Positions 1-8,273 of a DNA stretch of 64,000 bases are shown one piece after another. The DNA comes from Dorea_A amylophila. GTDB taxonomy: Bacteria; Bacillota; Clostridia; Lachnospirales; Lachnospiraceae. The notes beneath the pieces were generated by a model. That model worked only from the letters and a program-made list of their open reading frames with translations, did no database searches and was not told the origin of the DNA. The stretch spans positions 1-64,000 of the forward strand of contig NZ_JAOQJW010000015.1 of assembly GCF_025567265.1 (NCBI RefSeq), in the 5' to 3' direction. How positions within the stretch are numbered: position 1 is the stretch's first letter; the number at the start of each line of letters is the position of its first letter. The position numbers were made by a program, and so were the translations under genes.

Positions 1-105
1 CTCTCTTAGTGTTTCTTATGGTATGGAACCTGAACAAGAAGCCTTATCTATTGTTTCCTTCAAGGACTGAGAGGCCGCTTCCCCGTTAATAAATTGAATC
101 CCAAA

Positions 106-1485
106 TTATTTTAAAAACATCCGCAACATCTTCCTCTTAAACTTATTATACCTTTGATACCGCACCGGAAGATCCATCCAGGTCTTTTTATCCACAATAC
201 TCCTGTAATGTGTAAACTCATCGAATCCGGCTTTCCCGTGATATCCACCCATTCCGCTTTCACCGACACCGCCGAACGGCATGGCACTGGTAGCAAGATG
301 AATGATGGTATCGTTGATACAGCCACCACCGAAGTGACAGCGGTCAAGGACTTTCTTCTGTGCAGCTTTATCTTCACTGAAAAAATACAGTGCCAGCGGA
401 TGCGGATGTGATTCCACGGTCTGAATGGCATCATCCAGTGATTCGTAAGTCAGGATCGGAAGGATTGGTCCGAAGATTTCCTCGCCCATGACAGCATCCT
501 CCCATGTAACATTCTTCATCACAGTAGGTGCAATGCGTAAGATCTTGGCATCCGATTGTCCGCCGATCACTACTTTGGAAGAATCAATCAGCCCCTGCAG
601 CCGCTGGAAATGTTTCCGGTTGATGATCTTACCGTAATTAGGATTCTCCAATGGATGTTTACTGAACTGACGGCGGATCTCGGATTTGATCGCATCGGTC
701 AACTGGTCACGGATCGCTTTATCACAGAGAATATAATCCGGTGCGACACAGGTCTGTCCGCAGTTTAAGTATTTACCAAAGACAATACGTCTTGCGGCAA
801 GAGGAATTTTGGCCGTAGAGTCTACAATACATGGACTTTTACCGCCAAGTTCCAAAGTTACCGGTGTTAAATATTCGGCTGCATGTCTTAAGACTTCACG
901 TCCGACCGTCTTTCCGCCGGTGAAGAAGATCTTATCAAAACGCTGGTTTAAAAGAGCCTGGTTCTCGGCACGTCCGCCGGTCACAACAGAGACATATTCA
1001 TTTGCAAAGCATTCTTCGATGATCTCCCGCATCACACGGCTGGTGGATGGTGCATAAGCACTTGGCTTAACGACAGCGGTATTGCCGGCAGCCAGTGCAT
1101 CGATCAGTGGTTCCAGAGTTAGCAGGACCGGATAATTCCAAGGACTCATAATGAGAACATTTCCGTATGGGGAAGGAGAACGGAAGCTTTTGGCTGCAAA
1201 CTGTGCCAGCGGTGTCGGAACGACCGTTTCTTTTGTCAGTTTTTTTATGTGCTTCAGCATCCAGCTAAGTTCTGAAAGTGTGAGTCCTATCTCACACATA
1301 TAGCTTTCTGTCTCACTTTTTCCAAGGTCGGCTTTTAAGGCAAGATTCAGATCCGGTTCGTGGCGGATGATAGAATCTTTTAATTTCTGAAGTTGCTCTA
1401 TTCGATAAGCTACAGGCAGAGTCTGGCCTGTCTGGAAAAATTTATGCTGCTTTTCCAGGATGTTCTGAATTTCTGTTTCTGTCAT
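106..1485 (-). CDS. NAD(P)-dependent aldehyde dehydrogenase
   Basis: This encodes a class 3-like aldehyde dehydrogenase of about 459 residues that oxidises an aldehyde to the acid with NAD(P). The family landmarks are all visible: the cofactor-binding FTGGKTVGREV stretch, the ELGGKSPC segment with the general-base glutamate, and GQTCVAP with the catalytic cysteine. The ATG at 1485 is preferred because it lies 9 nt after AGGAGG; the ATG at 1491 is only 3 nt from it. The start lies inside the 3' end of the upstream alcohol dehydrogenase gene, so the two are probably translationally coupled. Together they could interconvert an alcohol, its aldehyde and the acid; the substrate cannot be told from sequence. 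Confidence 0.9.
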   Translation of the reverse strand: MTETEIQNILEKQHKFFQTGQTLPVAYRIEQLQKLKDSIIRHEPDLNLALKADLGKSETESYMCEIGLTLSELSWMLKHIKKLTKETVVPTPLAQFAAKSFRSPSPYGNVLIMSPWNYPVLLTLEPLIDALAAGNTAVVKPSAYAPSTSRVMREIIEECFANEYVSVVTGGRAENQALLNQRFDKIFFTGGKTVGREVLRHAAEYLTPVTLELGGKSPCIVDSTAKIPLAARRIVFGKYLNCGQTCVAPDYILCDKAIRDQLTDAIKSEIRRQFSKHPLENPNYGKIINRKHFQRLQGLIDSSKVVIGGQSDAKILRIAPTVMKNVTWEDAVMGEEIFGPILPILTYESLDDAIQTVESHPHPLALYFFSEDKAAQKKVLDRCHFGGGCINDTIIHLATSAMPFGGVGESGMGGYHGKAGFDEFTHYRSIVDKKTWMDLPVRYQRYNKFKRKMLRMFLK

Positions 1486-2689
1486 TTTCATTTACCTCCT
1501 GTACAAGATGATACATCTGTTCCAGTTTTGAAGGTCCCCATAAAACAGGTACTGGATAGAGAGGGTTCGCTTCTTTATCTGCATAACGGGCCAGTTTCGG
1601 AATATCCTCATTGCGGATACCATCCAGTGTCTCAGGGATATTCATGGAAAGATTCATGTTTCGGATATGCCGGATGAATTCTCCGGCAGCAACTGCGTCA
1701 AGGTCCGAATCAGAGATGCCGGTAAGACGCGCAAGTCTGGCTAGCTTTTTGTGTGCGGCAGTTCCATACGCTTCTAGTATGACCGGAAGGAGTACAGAAT
1801 TGGCAAGTCCATGAGGAATTCCGTAACATCCACCGAGACTGTGGGCTACGGCGTGCACATATCCGACATAACTTTTGGTAAAGGCAGTTCCGGCAAGATA
1901 AGAGGCACGGAGCATATGATGTCTTGCAGTTTTGTCATTTCCATTATTATAAGCGTTTTGCAGGTTGGCGAAGATCAGTTGGATTGCTTCGACAGCTGCG
2001 CTGCGTGTCTGTCTGGTAGTAGAGCGTCCGATATAAGCTTCAATGGCATGGGTCAGTGCGTCCATACCGGTAGTTGCCGTAAGCTGTGGCGGAAGTCCGT
2101 AAGTGACGGATGGCTCCAGTACCGCATAGTCTGGAATCAGATTAAAATCGTTGATTGCATATTTGTGATGCGTATCGGCATCGGTGATCACAGCTGCAAG
2201 AGTGGTCTCACTTCCGGTTCCGGCAGTTGTCGGAACTGCAATCAGGAGCGGAAGTCTGTGCCAGATCTTTAAGATGCCTTCCATCTTAGAAAGAGACTTA
2301 TGCGGGCGGGCAAGTCTTGCACCGACTGCTTTTGCACAGTCCATGGAAGAACCGCCGCCGAATGCAAGAAGTGCCTGACATTCATGGTCAAGATAAAGAT
2401 CCTTCGCATCTTCTACGTTGGCAGAAGTTGGATTTGCAACTGTATCTTTATATATTGTACATGAAATCTGAGATTTTGAAAGCTGTTTTTCTAAAGGTTT
2501 TGTAAGTCCAAGCTTGTAGACACCCGGATCTGTGACGAGCAGGATGTGGGAAATGTGATGTTTTTTCAGTACGGCAGGGACATTTTTGAATCCATCGATT
2601 AATTCCGGTTCCCGGTAAGGAAGAAACGGAAGAGCAATTTTAAAACAAGTCTGAAAAATGCGACAGTATATTTTCTTAAAAGTATTCAT
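1442..2689 (-). CDS. Iron-containing alcohol dehydrogenase
   Basis: This is a group III metal-dependent alcohol dehydrogenase of 415 residues, probably converting an alcohol to an aldehyde with NAD(P). Family signatures are the GGGSSMDCAKAVG nucleotide loop, PTTAGTGSE, MDALTHAIEAYIG and HAVAHSLGGCYGIPHG, which supply the metal-binding histidines. The ATG at 2689 is chosen because GGAGG lies 6-7 nt upstream; an open extension to 2752 has no ribosome-binding site. Its 3' end overlaps the aldehyde dehydrogenase start by 44 bp, so the two form one operon. A MerR regulator starts divergently about 130 bp away and is the obvious candidate controller. Confidence 0.9.
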   Translation of the reverse strand: MNTFKKIYCRIFQTCFKIALPFLPYREPELIDGFKNVPAVLKKHHISHILLVTDPGVYKLGLTKPLEKQLSKSQISCTIYKDTVANPTSANVEDAKDLYLDHECQALLAFGGGSSMDCAKAVGARLARPHKSLSKMEGILKIWHRLPLLIAVPTTAGTGSETTLAAVITDADTHHKYAINDFNLIPDYAVLEPSVTYGLPPQLTATTGMDALTHAIEAYIGRSTTRQTRSAAVEAIQLIFANLQNAYNNGNDKTARHHMLRASYLAGTAFTKSYVGYVHAVAHSLGGCYGIPHGLANSVLLPVILEAYGTAAHKKLARLARLTGISDSDLDAVAAGEFIRHIRNMNLSMNIPETLDGIRNEDIPKLARYADKEANPLYPVPVLWGPSKLEQMYHLVQEVNENDRNRNSEHPGKAA

Positions 2690-2818
2690 GAGAAACCTCC
2701 ATATAATATAAAAAATTGTGTGTTCAAAAGAATTGGAAAAATACAGTGTCATACTGCAAAATCCTGTGCTAGAATAAAACTGGGGGTAACACCCATGTCA
2801 AGAAAGAGAGTGAAAGAT

Positions 2819-3643
2819 ATGCAGAAAAAAGACGAATACTGCATCACTGCAGGTGAATTTGCAAAGATGTGCCAGACCACCAGAGATACACTCCGCTATT
2901 ATGAGCGCCAGGGAATTCTGGTGCCAAAGAAGAATCCGGTCAACGGATATCATTATTATAGTTATGCACAGATCAGCTCCTATTATTTTATCCGAACATT
3001 CCGTGAACTGGACTGTTCGGTGGGTGATATTAAAGAATACCTGTTGGGCGGGGAAGAGGTAAGATTTGACGCTTTTGTGGATCAGCAGTATGACAGACTG
3101 CTCATGATGAGAAGAGAACTGGACCGTAAGATCCACACGATTGCCGGAACGAGGAAGATTCTGGATCAGATCCGGATCGCAGATGTAGGGAAACCAGTGA
3201 TCAGAAAAGTGGAACATTCTTTATATCTGATGTTGACAGAAGTCCGGTCGTCACCGGCGACTTCGTCCGGGGAGATAGCAGAAGATATACGCAGACATCT
3301 GAAATGTTGTGAGATTCCGGATGTCCAGGCATTTCCAATGGGATCCGCAATTGGGAAAGAAGCATTTATGAAGGGAATATATTCGTATAAAAATGTGTTT
3401 AGTTTTGCGGATAAAAAGCAGAAAGTATATACAGAGATGAAGCCGGGGGAATATCTTGTGGCTGTATCGCGGGAAAGTGACGGAGATATCAGCAGAACTT
3501 ACAGAAAGATGATGGAATTACTGCAGAAAGAGAAGAAAAAATGGAGTTCAGATATTTACATTCTCAGTATTGTCAATGTGATCGACCCAAACGAAGAACG
3601 GAAATATCTGAAATATATATTTGCAGCGGTCAGTGATTTATAG
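2819..3643 (+). CDS. MerR-family transcriptional regulator
   Basis: The N-terminus (ITAGEFAKMCQTTRDTLRYYERQGIL, split here as seen at about residues 9-34) is a MerR winged helix with the RYYERQGIL hallmark. A coiled dimerisation helix follows, and then a GyrI-like C-terminal region of about 150 residues that may bind a small ligand. The product is about 274 residues from the ATG at 2819, which has AGAGAG 8 nt upstream. An alternative ATG at 2795 would add eight residues. The gene is divergent from the dehydrogenase pair, so regulation of that pair is likely but inferred. Its stop overlaps the convergent gene at 3638 by 6 bp. Confidence 0.85.
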   Translation: MQKKDEYCITAGEFAKMCQTTRDTLRYYERQGILVPKKNPVNGYHYYSYAQISSYYFIRTFRELDCSVGDIKEYLLGGEEVRFDAFVDQQYDRLLMMRRELDRKIHTIAGTRKILDQIRIADVGKPVIRKVEHSLYLMLTEVRSSPATSSGEIAEDIRRHLKCCEIPDVQAFPMGSAIGKEAFMKGIYSYKNVFSFADKKQKVYTEMKPGEYLVAVSRESDGDISRTYRKMMELLQKEKKKWSSDIYILSIVNVIDPNEERKYLKYIFAAVSDL

Positions 3644-3928
3644 TATCATTTTCATCTTATCTTTCTCCATCTGCATCCAGTAATCTTTGCGCTCTTCAAA
3701 TTCCTGAGAGATCCATTCCAGTGATTCATCCAGTCCTTCTCCGGTGAATGGAAAATCTTTCAAAGTCTTTACATCATCAGAAGTCTGTTCGAAGCACCAT
3801 GGTTCCGGATACACCCATACGTGCAGAATGTCATTTTCTGCACGCATGAAGAAGCGCATGCCATGATGAGAACCGGAGAAAGGTTCTTTTTTTAATACTT
3901 TTGTATTGAGACCGATAACCTTGATCAT
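3638..3928 (-). CDS. Conserved small protein of unknown function
   Basis: This encodes 96 residues with no motif I recognise. The product is acidic in its C-terminal half, with aromatic stretches such as HVWVYPEPWCFEQ and a helical lysine/methionine-rich tail, and it has no signal peptide or membrane segment. A ribosome-binding site (GGAGG) lies just upstream of the ATG. It is convergent with the MerR gene and overlaps its stop by 6 bp. It may be cotranscribed with nothing else, since 89 bp separate it from the kinase-like gene. Function cannot be assigned. Confidence 0.6.
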   Translation of the reverse strand: MIKVIGLNTKVLKKEPFSGSHHGMRFFMRAENDILHVWVYPEPWCFEQTSDDVKTLKDFPFTGEGLDESLEWISQEFEERKDYWMQMEKDKMKMIL

Positions 3929-4017
3929 AAGAAATCCTCCCTTGTTGTTCAGTCGGTATTCTCATCTTATCACAAAAAGAATGATTCATAAAGGCAGATT
4001 TCTAAAGGCAGATTCTT

Positions 4018-4608
4018 TTATTTCTGAGCCTCTTCTGCAAGTTTTTTGTAATAAAGAATCAGATCTGCAGCCTGCTGATAACTCAGATGAGTGGTGTCAA
4101 TGGACAGGTTGTAGTATTTGGACTGTCCCCATTCTTCACCGGTGAATTCCTTGCGGAAAGTACTGCGTTTTTCATCAATTTCTTCAATCTTACGTTTGGC
4201 TTTTAAGCGGGAATTGATGTGGTCACGGGCCATGACTGCAGCAATCCGCTTGTCCATATCTGCATGAATGAATACACTGAAGGCATTGTCCTGTTCACGT
4301 GTAAGGTATCCGGCGCAGCGGCCAATGATGATGCACGGCTTCTCGGCGGCCAGTTCTTCTACGAGTTCAAAAGGAAATGGCTTCTTCTTAGGTCTGGAGT
4401 AGTTCATAGCGATAGAATACAGCAGACTGTTCATCGGCTGTTCTTCCAGATATTCTTCAACTTCCCCCTCAAATCCACGTTCTTTTGCAATTGCAATGAA
4501 ACGTTCTTTATCATAGAATTCATACCCGGTACGTTTTGCAAGAATCTTTCCGATGGCATGTCCGCCGCTTCCATATTCACGTCCGATACAGATAATTGTT
4601 TTTTCCAT
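4018..4608 (-). CDS. Cytidylate kinase-like P-loop protein
   Basis: This is a 196-residue member of the cytidylate-kinase-like family (AAK/Cytidylate_kin2 type). The N-terminus IICIGREYGSGGHAIGK is a variant P-loop, and a later RDHINSR segment resembles the lid region of nucleoside monophosphate kinases. It is probably a cytoplasmic phosphotransferase, but this family is distinct from Cmk and its substrate is not established. The start at 4608 has AGGTTAACG-type spacing from GGAGG; an upstream extension to 4644 lacks a site. It lies 35 bp downstream of lrgB on the same strand, so it is probably the third gene of that operon. Confidence 0.8.
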   Translation of the reverse strand: MEKTIICIGREYGSGGHAIGKILAKRTGYEFYDKERFIAIAKERGFEGEVEEYLEEQPMNSLLYSIAMNYSRPKKKPFPFELVEELAAEKPCIIIGRCAGYLTREQDNAFSVFIHADMDKRIAAVMARDHINSRLKAKRKIEEIDEKRSTFRKEFTGEEWGQSKYYNLSIDTTHLSYQQAADLILYYKKLAEEAQK

Positions 4609-4643
4609 AATCGTTAACCTCCATTTATCTGATTCATAATTCA

Positions 4644-5336
4644 TTAATATAACTGATAGAAAATCGTTGCACCGATAACCGTCATAAGTCCCGAAACAGC
4701 GATAGAAAGACTGCTCATAGCACCTTCAATCTCTCCAAGCTCCATAGCTTTGGCCGTTCCCATGGCATGGGAAGCCGTTCCGATGGCGAGACCTGTGGCG
4801 ATCGGATGCCTGATCCCGCACAGCCGGCAGATCACATCACCGAACATATTTCCGATGATTCCGGTAATGATGATAGCTGCAACGGTGATCGTAACGATTC
4901 CACCAAGCTCCTCAGAGATTCCCATTCCGATCGCTGTCGTGATAGACTTCGGAAGCAGGGTTGCATAGATCTTCTTATCCAGATGGAATAACATCGAGAA
5001 GACCCATACACCGGCCAGACTGGTGAATACACCGGAGAGAATACCGGCAAGGATAGCTTTCATATTCTTTTTCAACAGTCCCATCTGCTGATGCAGCGGA
5101 ATTGCAAGGCAGACGGTAGAAGGTGTCAGCAGATAGCTGAGTAACGAAGAACCATCTTCATATACTTCATATTTAATATTGGTAACTTTCAAAATAATAA
5201 TCACAAATACAATTGAGATCAGCAGTGGATTGCAGAGCGCAAGCTTTGTCTTTTGTCTGAGAATGATACCAATCTCATATCCGATCAGGCTGATTGCCAG
5301 ACAGAAAAAAGCTGAATCCTGTAATAATTTACTCAT
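4644..5336 (-). CDS. lrgB: LrgB/CidB-family membrane protein
   Basis: This 230-residue protein has about seven predicted membrane segments and the conserved LrgB body (for example LLTPSTVCLAIPLHQQ and PKSITTAIGMGISEELGG). LrgB works with LrgA. The pair was first described as antiholin-like, and homologues in other species have been linked to transport of glycolate or pyruvate and to murein hydrolase control. The gene overlaps the end of lrgA by 8 bp, which indicates tight translational coupling. GAGGA precedes the ATG. Confidence 0.9.
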   Translation of the reverse strand: MSKLLQDSAFFCLAISLIGYEIGIILRQKTKLALCNPLLISIVFVIIILKVTNIKYEVYEDGSSLLSYLLTPSTVCLAIPLHQQMGLLKKNMKAILAGILSGVFTSLAGVWVFSMLFHLDKKIYATLLPKSITTAIGMGISEELGGIVTITVAAIIITGIIGNMFGDVICRLCGIRHPIATGLAIGTASHAMGTAKAMELGEIEGAMSSLSIAVSGLMTVIGATIFYQLY

Positions 5337-5688
5337 GTTTTTTGTCCTCTTTCTTTAAGATAAACTGTGCAATACGTCCGCTTACGGCCATAACAAGGAT
5401 GGTTGTAACGACGATAATAATACTGATCGGAATGATGACTGGCTTTAAAGCACCCCAGGAAACCATAAGTCCGACTCCGGCAGGGATAAAAAGCATTGGC
5501 ATGATTTCAATCAGAAATCCTCCGGCTTCATTTACTGCATTGAGTGGAAGTATACCGGTCTGTAAACCGATCAGCATAAGAACGAGGCCGTAGATGCTGG
5601 CCGGAACCGGGAGCGGCAGTAATGCGTGCAACAGTTCTCCGACGAATGAAATCGCCAGGATGATCATAAATTGTCTTACAAACTTCAT
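5329..5688 (-). CDS. lrgA: LrgA/CidA-family holin-like protein
   Basis: This encodes a 119-residue protein with four hydrophobic helices and the family core PVPASIYGLVLMLIGLQTGIL followed by IMPMLFIPAGVGLM (both near the middle). The tail is basic and charged (KKEDKKHE), as in CidA/LrgA proteins. It is the first gene of the lrgA-lrgB-kinase-like operon and probably forms a membrane complex with LrgB. The promoter must lie in the 290-bp divergent spacer shared with the ABC operon at 5981, but I see no clear consensus there. Confidence 0.9.
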   Translation of the reverse strand: MKFVRQFMIILAISFVGELLHALLPLPVPASIYGLVLMLIGLQTGILPLNAVNEAGGFLIEIMPMLFIPAGVGLMVSWGALKPVIIPISIIIVVTTILVMAVSGRIAQFILKKEDKKHE

Positions 5689-5980
5689 GTGTTCCTCCCT
5701 ATATCTTGTGAATCATAAGATATCCACTTTACTTTGGTGAAATTGTCCTACCAATTATACCACTTCTGAAATAATATGCACGGAAAATCTTAGCGAAAAT
5801 TGTATAAAATATAATACGTGTGATATGGCGAGGAATTTAAACGGCATAAATGAGAAATATTATCTGAACAGTCGGAGGTATTAAGAAAATCTTCATAATT
5901 TATAAGAGGAAGTCTTTATATTTTTATAGTAAAATGAATCCATATTCTGAAAAGTCTGAAAAACGACAGAGAGGAGGAGT

Positions 5981-6733
5981 ATGAGGAAGGTAATTGAAGT
6001 CAGGAATCTATACAAGCTGTACCGTGTTGGTGATGAGTTTGTACGCGCACTGGATGGTGTGGATTTTGAGATATATGAAGGAGAGTTTTGTGCAATTGTC
6101 GGGACCTCCGGTTCCGGTAAATCAACACTTCTGAATATGCTGGCGGGGCTGGAAAAACCGACAAAGGGAGAGGTCATCATTGCGGGAAAGCATATTGAAA
6201 AGTTAAATGAAGAACAATTGGTGACATTCCGGCGGGATCATGTGGGATTCATTTTTCAGTCATTTCATCTGATGGGAACGTTGAATGCGGTGGAAAATGT
6301 AGCATTGCCGCTTAGTTTCCGCGGCGTTCCAAGAGATGTAAGAGTACGAAAAGCCAATGAGATGTTAGATCTGGTAAAACTTGGAAAGCATAAGAAGCAT
6401 CTGCCGAACCAGATGTCGGGCGGACAGCAGCAGAGAGTGGGAGTTGCCAGGGCACTGGTAGTAGATCCGGATATTATATTTGCCGATGAGCCGACAGGAA
6501 ATCTGGATTCCCATACATCGGAAGAAGTCATGGAACTGATGCAGCGGGTGGTCAGAGAGCAGAAGAAGACATTGGTCATGGTCACACATGATGATCATCT
6601 GGCAACTTATGCGGACAGGGTATTTCATATCCGGGACGGCAGGATCATTAAGATAGAAGATAACCGATGGAAAAAAGGGAAAGAAGAGGGAGAAAGACAT
6701 GCAGAAACGAATACAGAAAGAGACAGGAAATAA
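5981..6733 (+). CDS. ABC transporter ATP-binding protein (MacB/LolD type)
   Basis: This 250-residue ATPase has Walker A (GTSGSGKST), the Q-loop region (FIFQSFHL), the signature MSGGQQQRVGVARAL, Walker B (DIIFADEPTGNLDS) and the H-loop (VTHDD). The sequence is typical of the LolD/MacB exporter family and pairs with the FtsX-like permease at 8236. It starts after GAGGAG, and its 3' end overlaps the adaptor-like gene by 35 bp. The three genes form one operon, probably exporting a peptide, lipid or drug; the substrate is unknown. Confidence 0.9.
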   Translation: MRKVIEVRNLYKLYRVGDEFVRALDGVDFEIYEGEFCAIVGTSGSGKSTLLNMLAGLEKPTKGEVIIAGKHIEKLNEEQLVTFRRDHVGFIFQSFHLMGTLNAVENVALPLSFRGVPRDVRVRKANEMLDLVKLGKHKKHLPNQMSGGQQQRVGVARALVVDPDIIFADEPTGNLDSHTSEEVMELMQRVVREQKKTLVMVTHDDHLATYADRVFHIRDGRIIKIEDNRWKKGKEEGERHAETNTERDRK

Positions 6734-8273
6734 TTGCTTGAAAAGAATCATTGTTGCCTTTCTGGCAGTGATCATGATGACAACTATGCTGCATCCGCAG
6801 ATGGTACAGGCTGCAACAGGAATTACGATCGAGTCAAAAGACAATAAGGTGCTGACGTATAAAGCGGGAGAAAAGAAGACATGGACATTTACTGTAACGA
6901 ATCATTCGGGGAATCCGATGAATAATGTAACGGTAACACCGGATCTTGGAGATGACAATGATGTATGGCCATTCAAAACAGAGATGCAGAGTTACCAGCA
7001 GAACATTGGAACCCTGGAAAACGGAAAATCAAAAGATGTGGCGTTTGATTTTACTCAGAGAGAAGATGTTCAGACTTCACGCTATACTTTAAAGTTCAAG
7101 GTTACGGCAGACGGACAGGAAGAAGCAGAAAAGCAGTTCTATGTGAATACCACAGCAAAGCCGGTACAGAAAGACACACAGGATAATAAAGACAACAAAG
7201 ATACAGATGACGGCAAGGATACAGGAAAAGGCAATGGAGCAGGCAGTGGTTCTGACACATCTTACCAGATACCGGATGCCGGCGGTTACAGTAACGGAGA
7301 AGCAGCTTACAGCGGAGGAGCCGGTGGAAGTACGGATGGAGGTGCAGCTTCGGGAAATGGTTCTGTTCCGCGTGTGATCGTAACCGGATTTACAACCGAT
7401 CCGGCAGAAGTCCGTGCGGGCAGTAATTTCAAGTTAACGATCCATCTGAAAAATACATCCAGGATGAAAGTCAGCAATATGCTGTTCGATCTTTCAGCAC
7501 CGACAGAAGGCAGCGATGAACAGACGACATCACCGGCATTCCTTCCATCATCCGGTGCAAGCTCCATCTATCTGGACAGCATTGCCCCGAATGGAACAGC
7601 CGATATCAGTATCGAACTGAATGCAAAATCAGATCTTCTTCAGAAGCCATACAGCATGGAACTTTCCATGAAATATGAAGATCCGAATGCTACGCAGGTA
7701 GAAGGATCGTCAAGTATCTCTATTCCGGTGAAGCAGGATGCAAGATTTGAAATCAGCGATTTTGAGATCAGTCCGCAGAGCGTTGCTGTCGGTGAAGAAG
7801 CAAATGTGATGTGTAGTCTTTATAATCTGGGACGGATCAAACTCTATAATGTAAAAGCTACATTTGAAGGAAAGAATATCAAAAAGTCGGAAGTATTTAT
7901 CGGAAATATAGAATCCGGTGCAACCGGTTCGATTGATGCCATGCTGGAAGGAAAGAAAATATCGGATGGTCCGGCGAAGGTAACGATGACACTTAGTTAT
8001 GAAGATGAATCGGGAAACATTTCAACAACCACGAAGGATCTGAATCTGGAAGTGACAGAAAAAGTGGATGATGATGAGGCGGCAGCTTCCGATATGCCGG
8101 AGGAGACACAGAAAAGTTTTCCTGTAATTCCGGTTGTAATCGCAGCAGTGGTCATTGTAGTGGTGGCAGCAGTCGTAATACTTAAGAAGCGCAAAAAGAA
8201 ACAGCTGGCAGAGATTGAAGAGGAGGAGTTATTGGATGAACTGGAACGATCTTCTGAGGATGAGCATCAATAG
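6699..8273 (+). CDS. Secreted, membrane-anchored adaptor-like protein (COG1361/CARDB type)
   Basis: The protein has 524 residues. Residues 1-38 look like a signal peptide ending VQA. Two or more beta-sandwich repeats of the CARDB/NPCBM kind follow (about 45-150, 225-340 and 350-450). They are separated by a low-complexity Asp/Lys/Gly/Ser linker at about 155-220. A C-terminal membrane helix (PVIPVVIAAVVIVVVAAVVIL) ends in a KKRKKK anchor and an acidic cytoplasmic tail. It lies between an ABC ATPase and an FtsX-like permease, overlapping both. It therefore occupies the place a MacA-type periplasmic adaptor takes in Gram-negative systems, but is not homologous to one by eye. Its role is inferred. 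Confidence 0.8.
   Translation: MQKRIQKETGNNCLKRIIVAFLAVIMMTTMLHPQMVQAATGITIESKDNKVLTYKAGEKKTWTFTVTNHSGNPMNNVTVTPDLGDDNDVWPFKTEMQSYQQNIGTLENGKSKDVAFDFTQREDVQTSRYTLKFKVTADGQEEAEKQFYVNTTAKPVQKDTQDNKDNKDTDDGKDTGKGNGAGSGSDTSYQIPDAGGYSNGEAAYSGGAGGSTDGGAASGNGSVPRVIVTGFTTDPAEVRAGSNFKLTIHLKNTSRMKVSNMLFDLSAPTEGSDEQTTSPAFLPSSGASSIYLDSIAPNGTADISIELNAKSDLLQKPYSMELSMKYEDPNATQVEGSSSISIPVKQDARFEISDFEISPQSVAVGEEANVMCSLYNLGRIKLYNVKATFEGKNIKKSEVFIGNIESGATGSIDAMLEGKKISDGPAKVTMTLSYEDESGNISTTTKDLNLEVTEKVDDDEAAASDMPEETQKSFPVIPVVIAAVVIVVVAAVVILKKRKKKQLAEIEEEELLDELERSSEDEHQ

Noticed and set aside
1..70. Open frame of about 22 codons ending in TGA at 68-70 on the + strand, possibly the 3' end of a gene.
   Set aside because: Too short to recognise, and it has no support beyond the absence of stops at the window edge.
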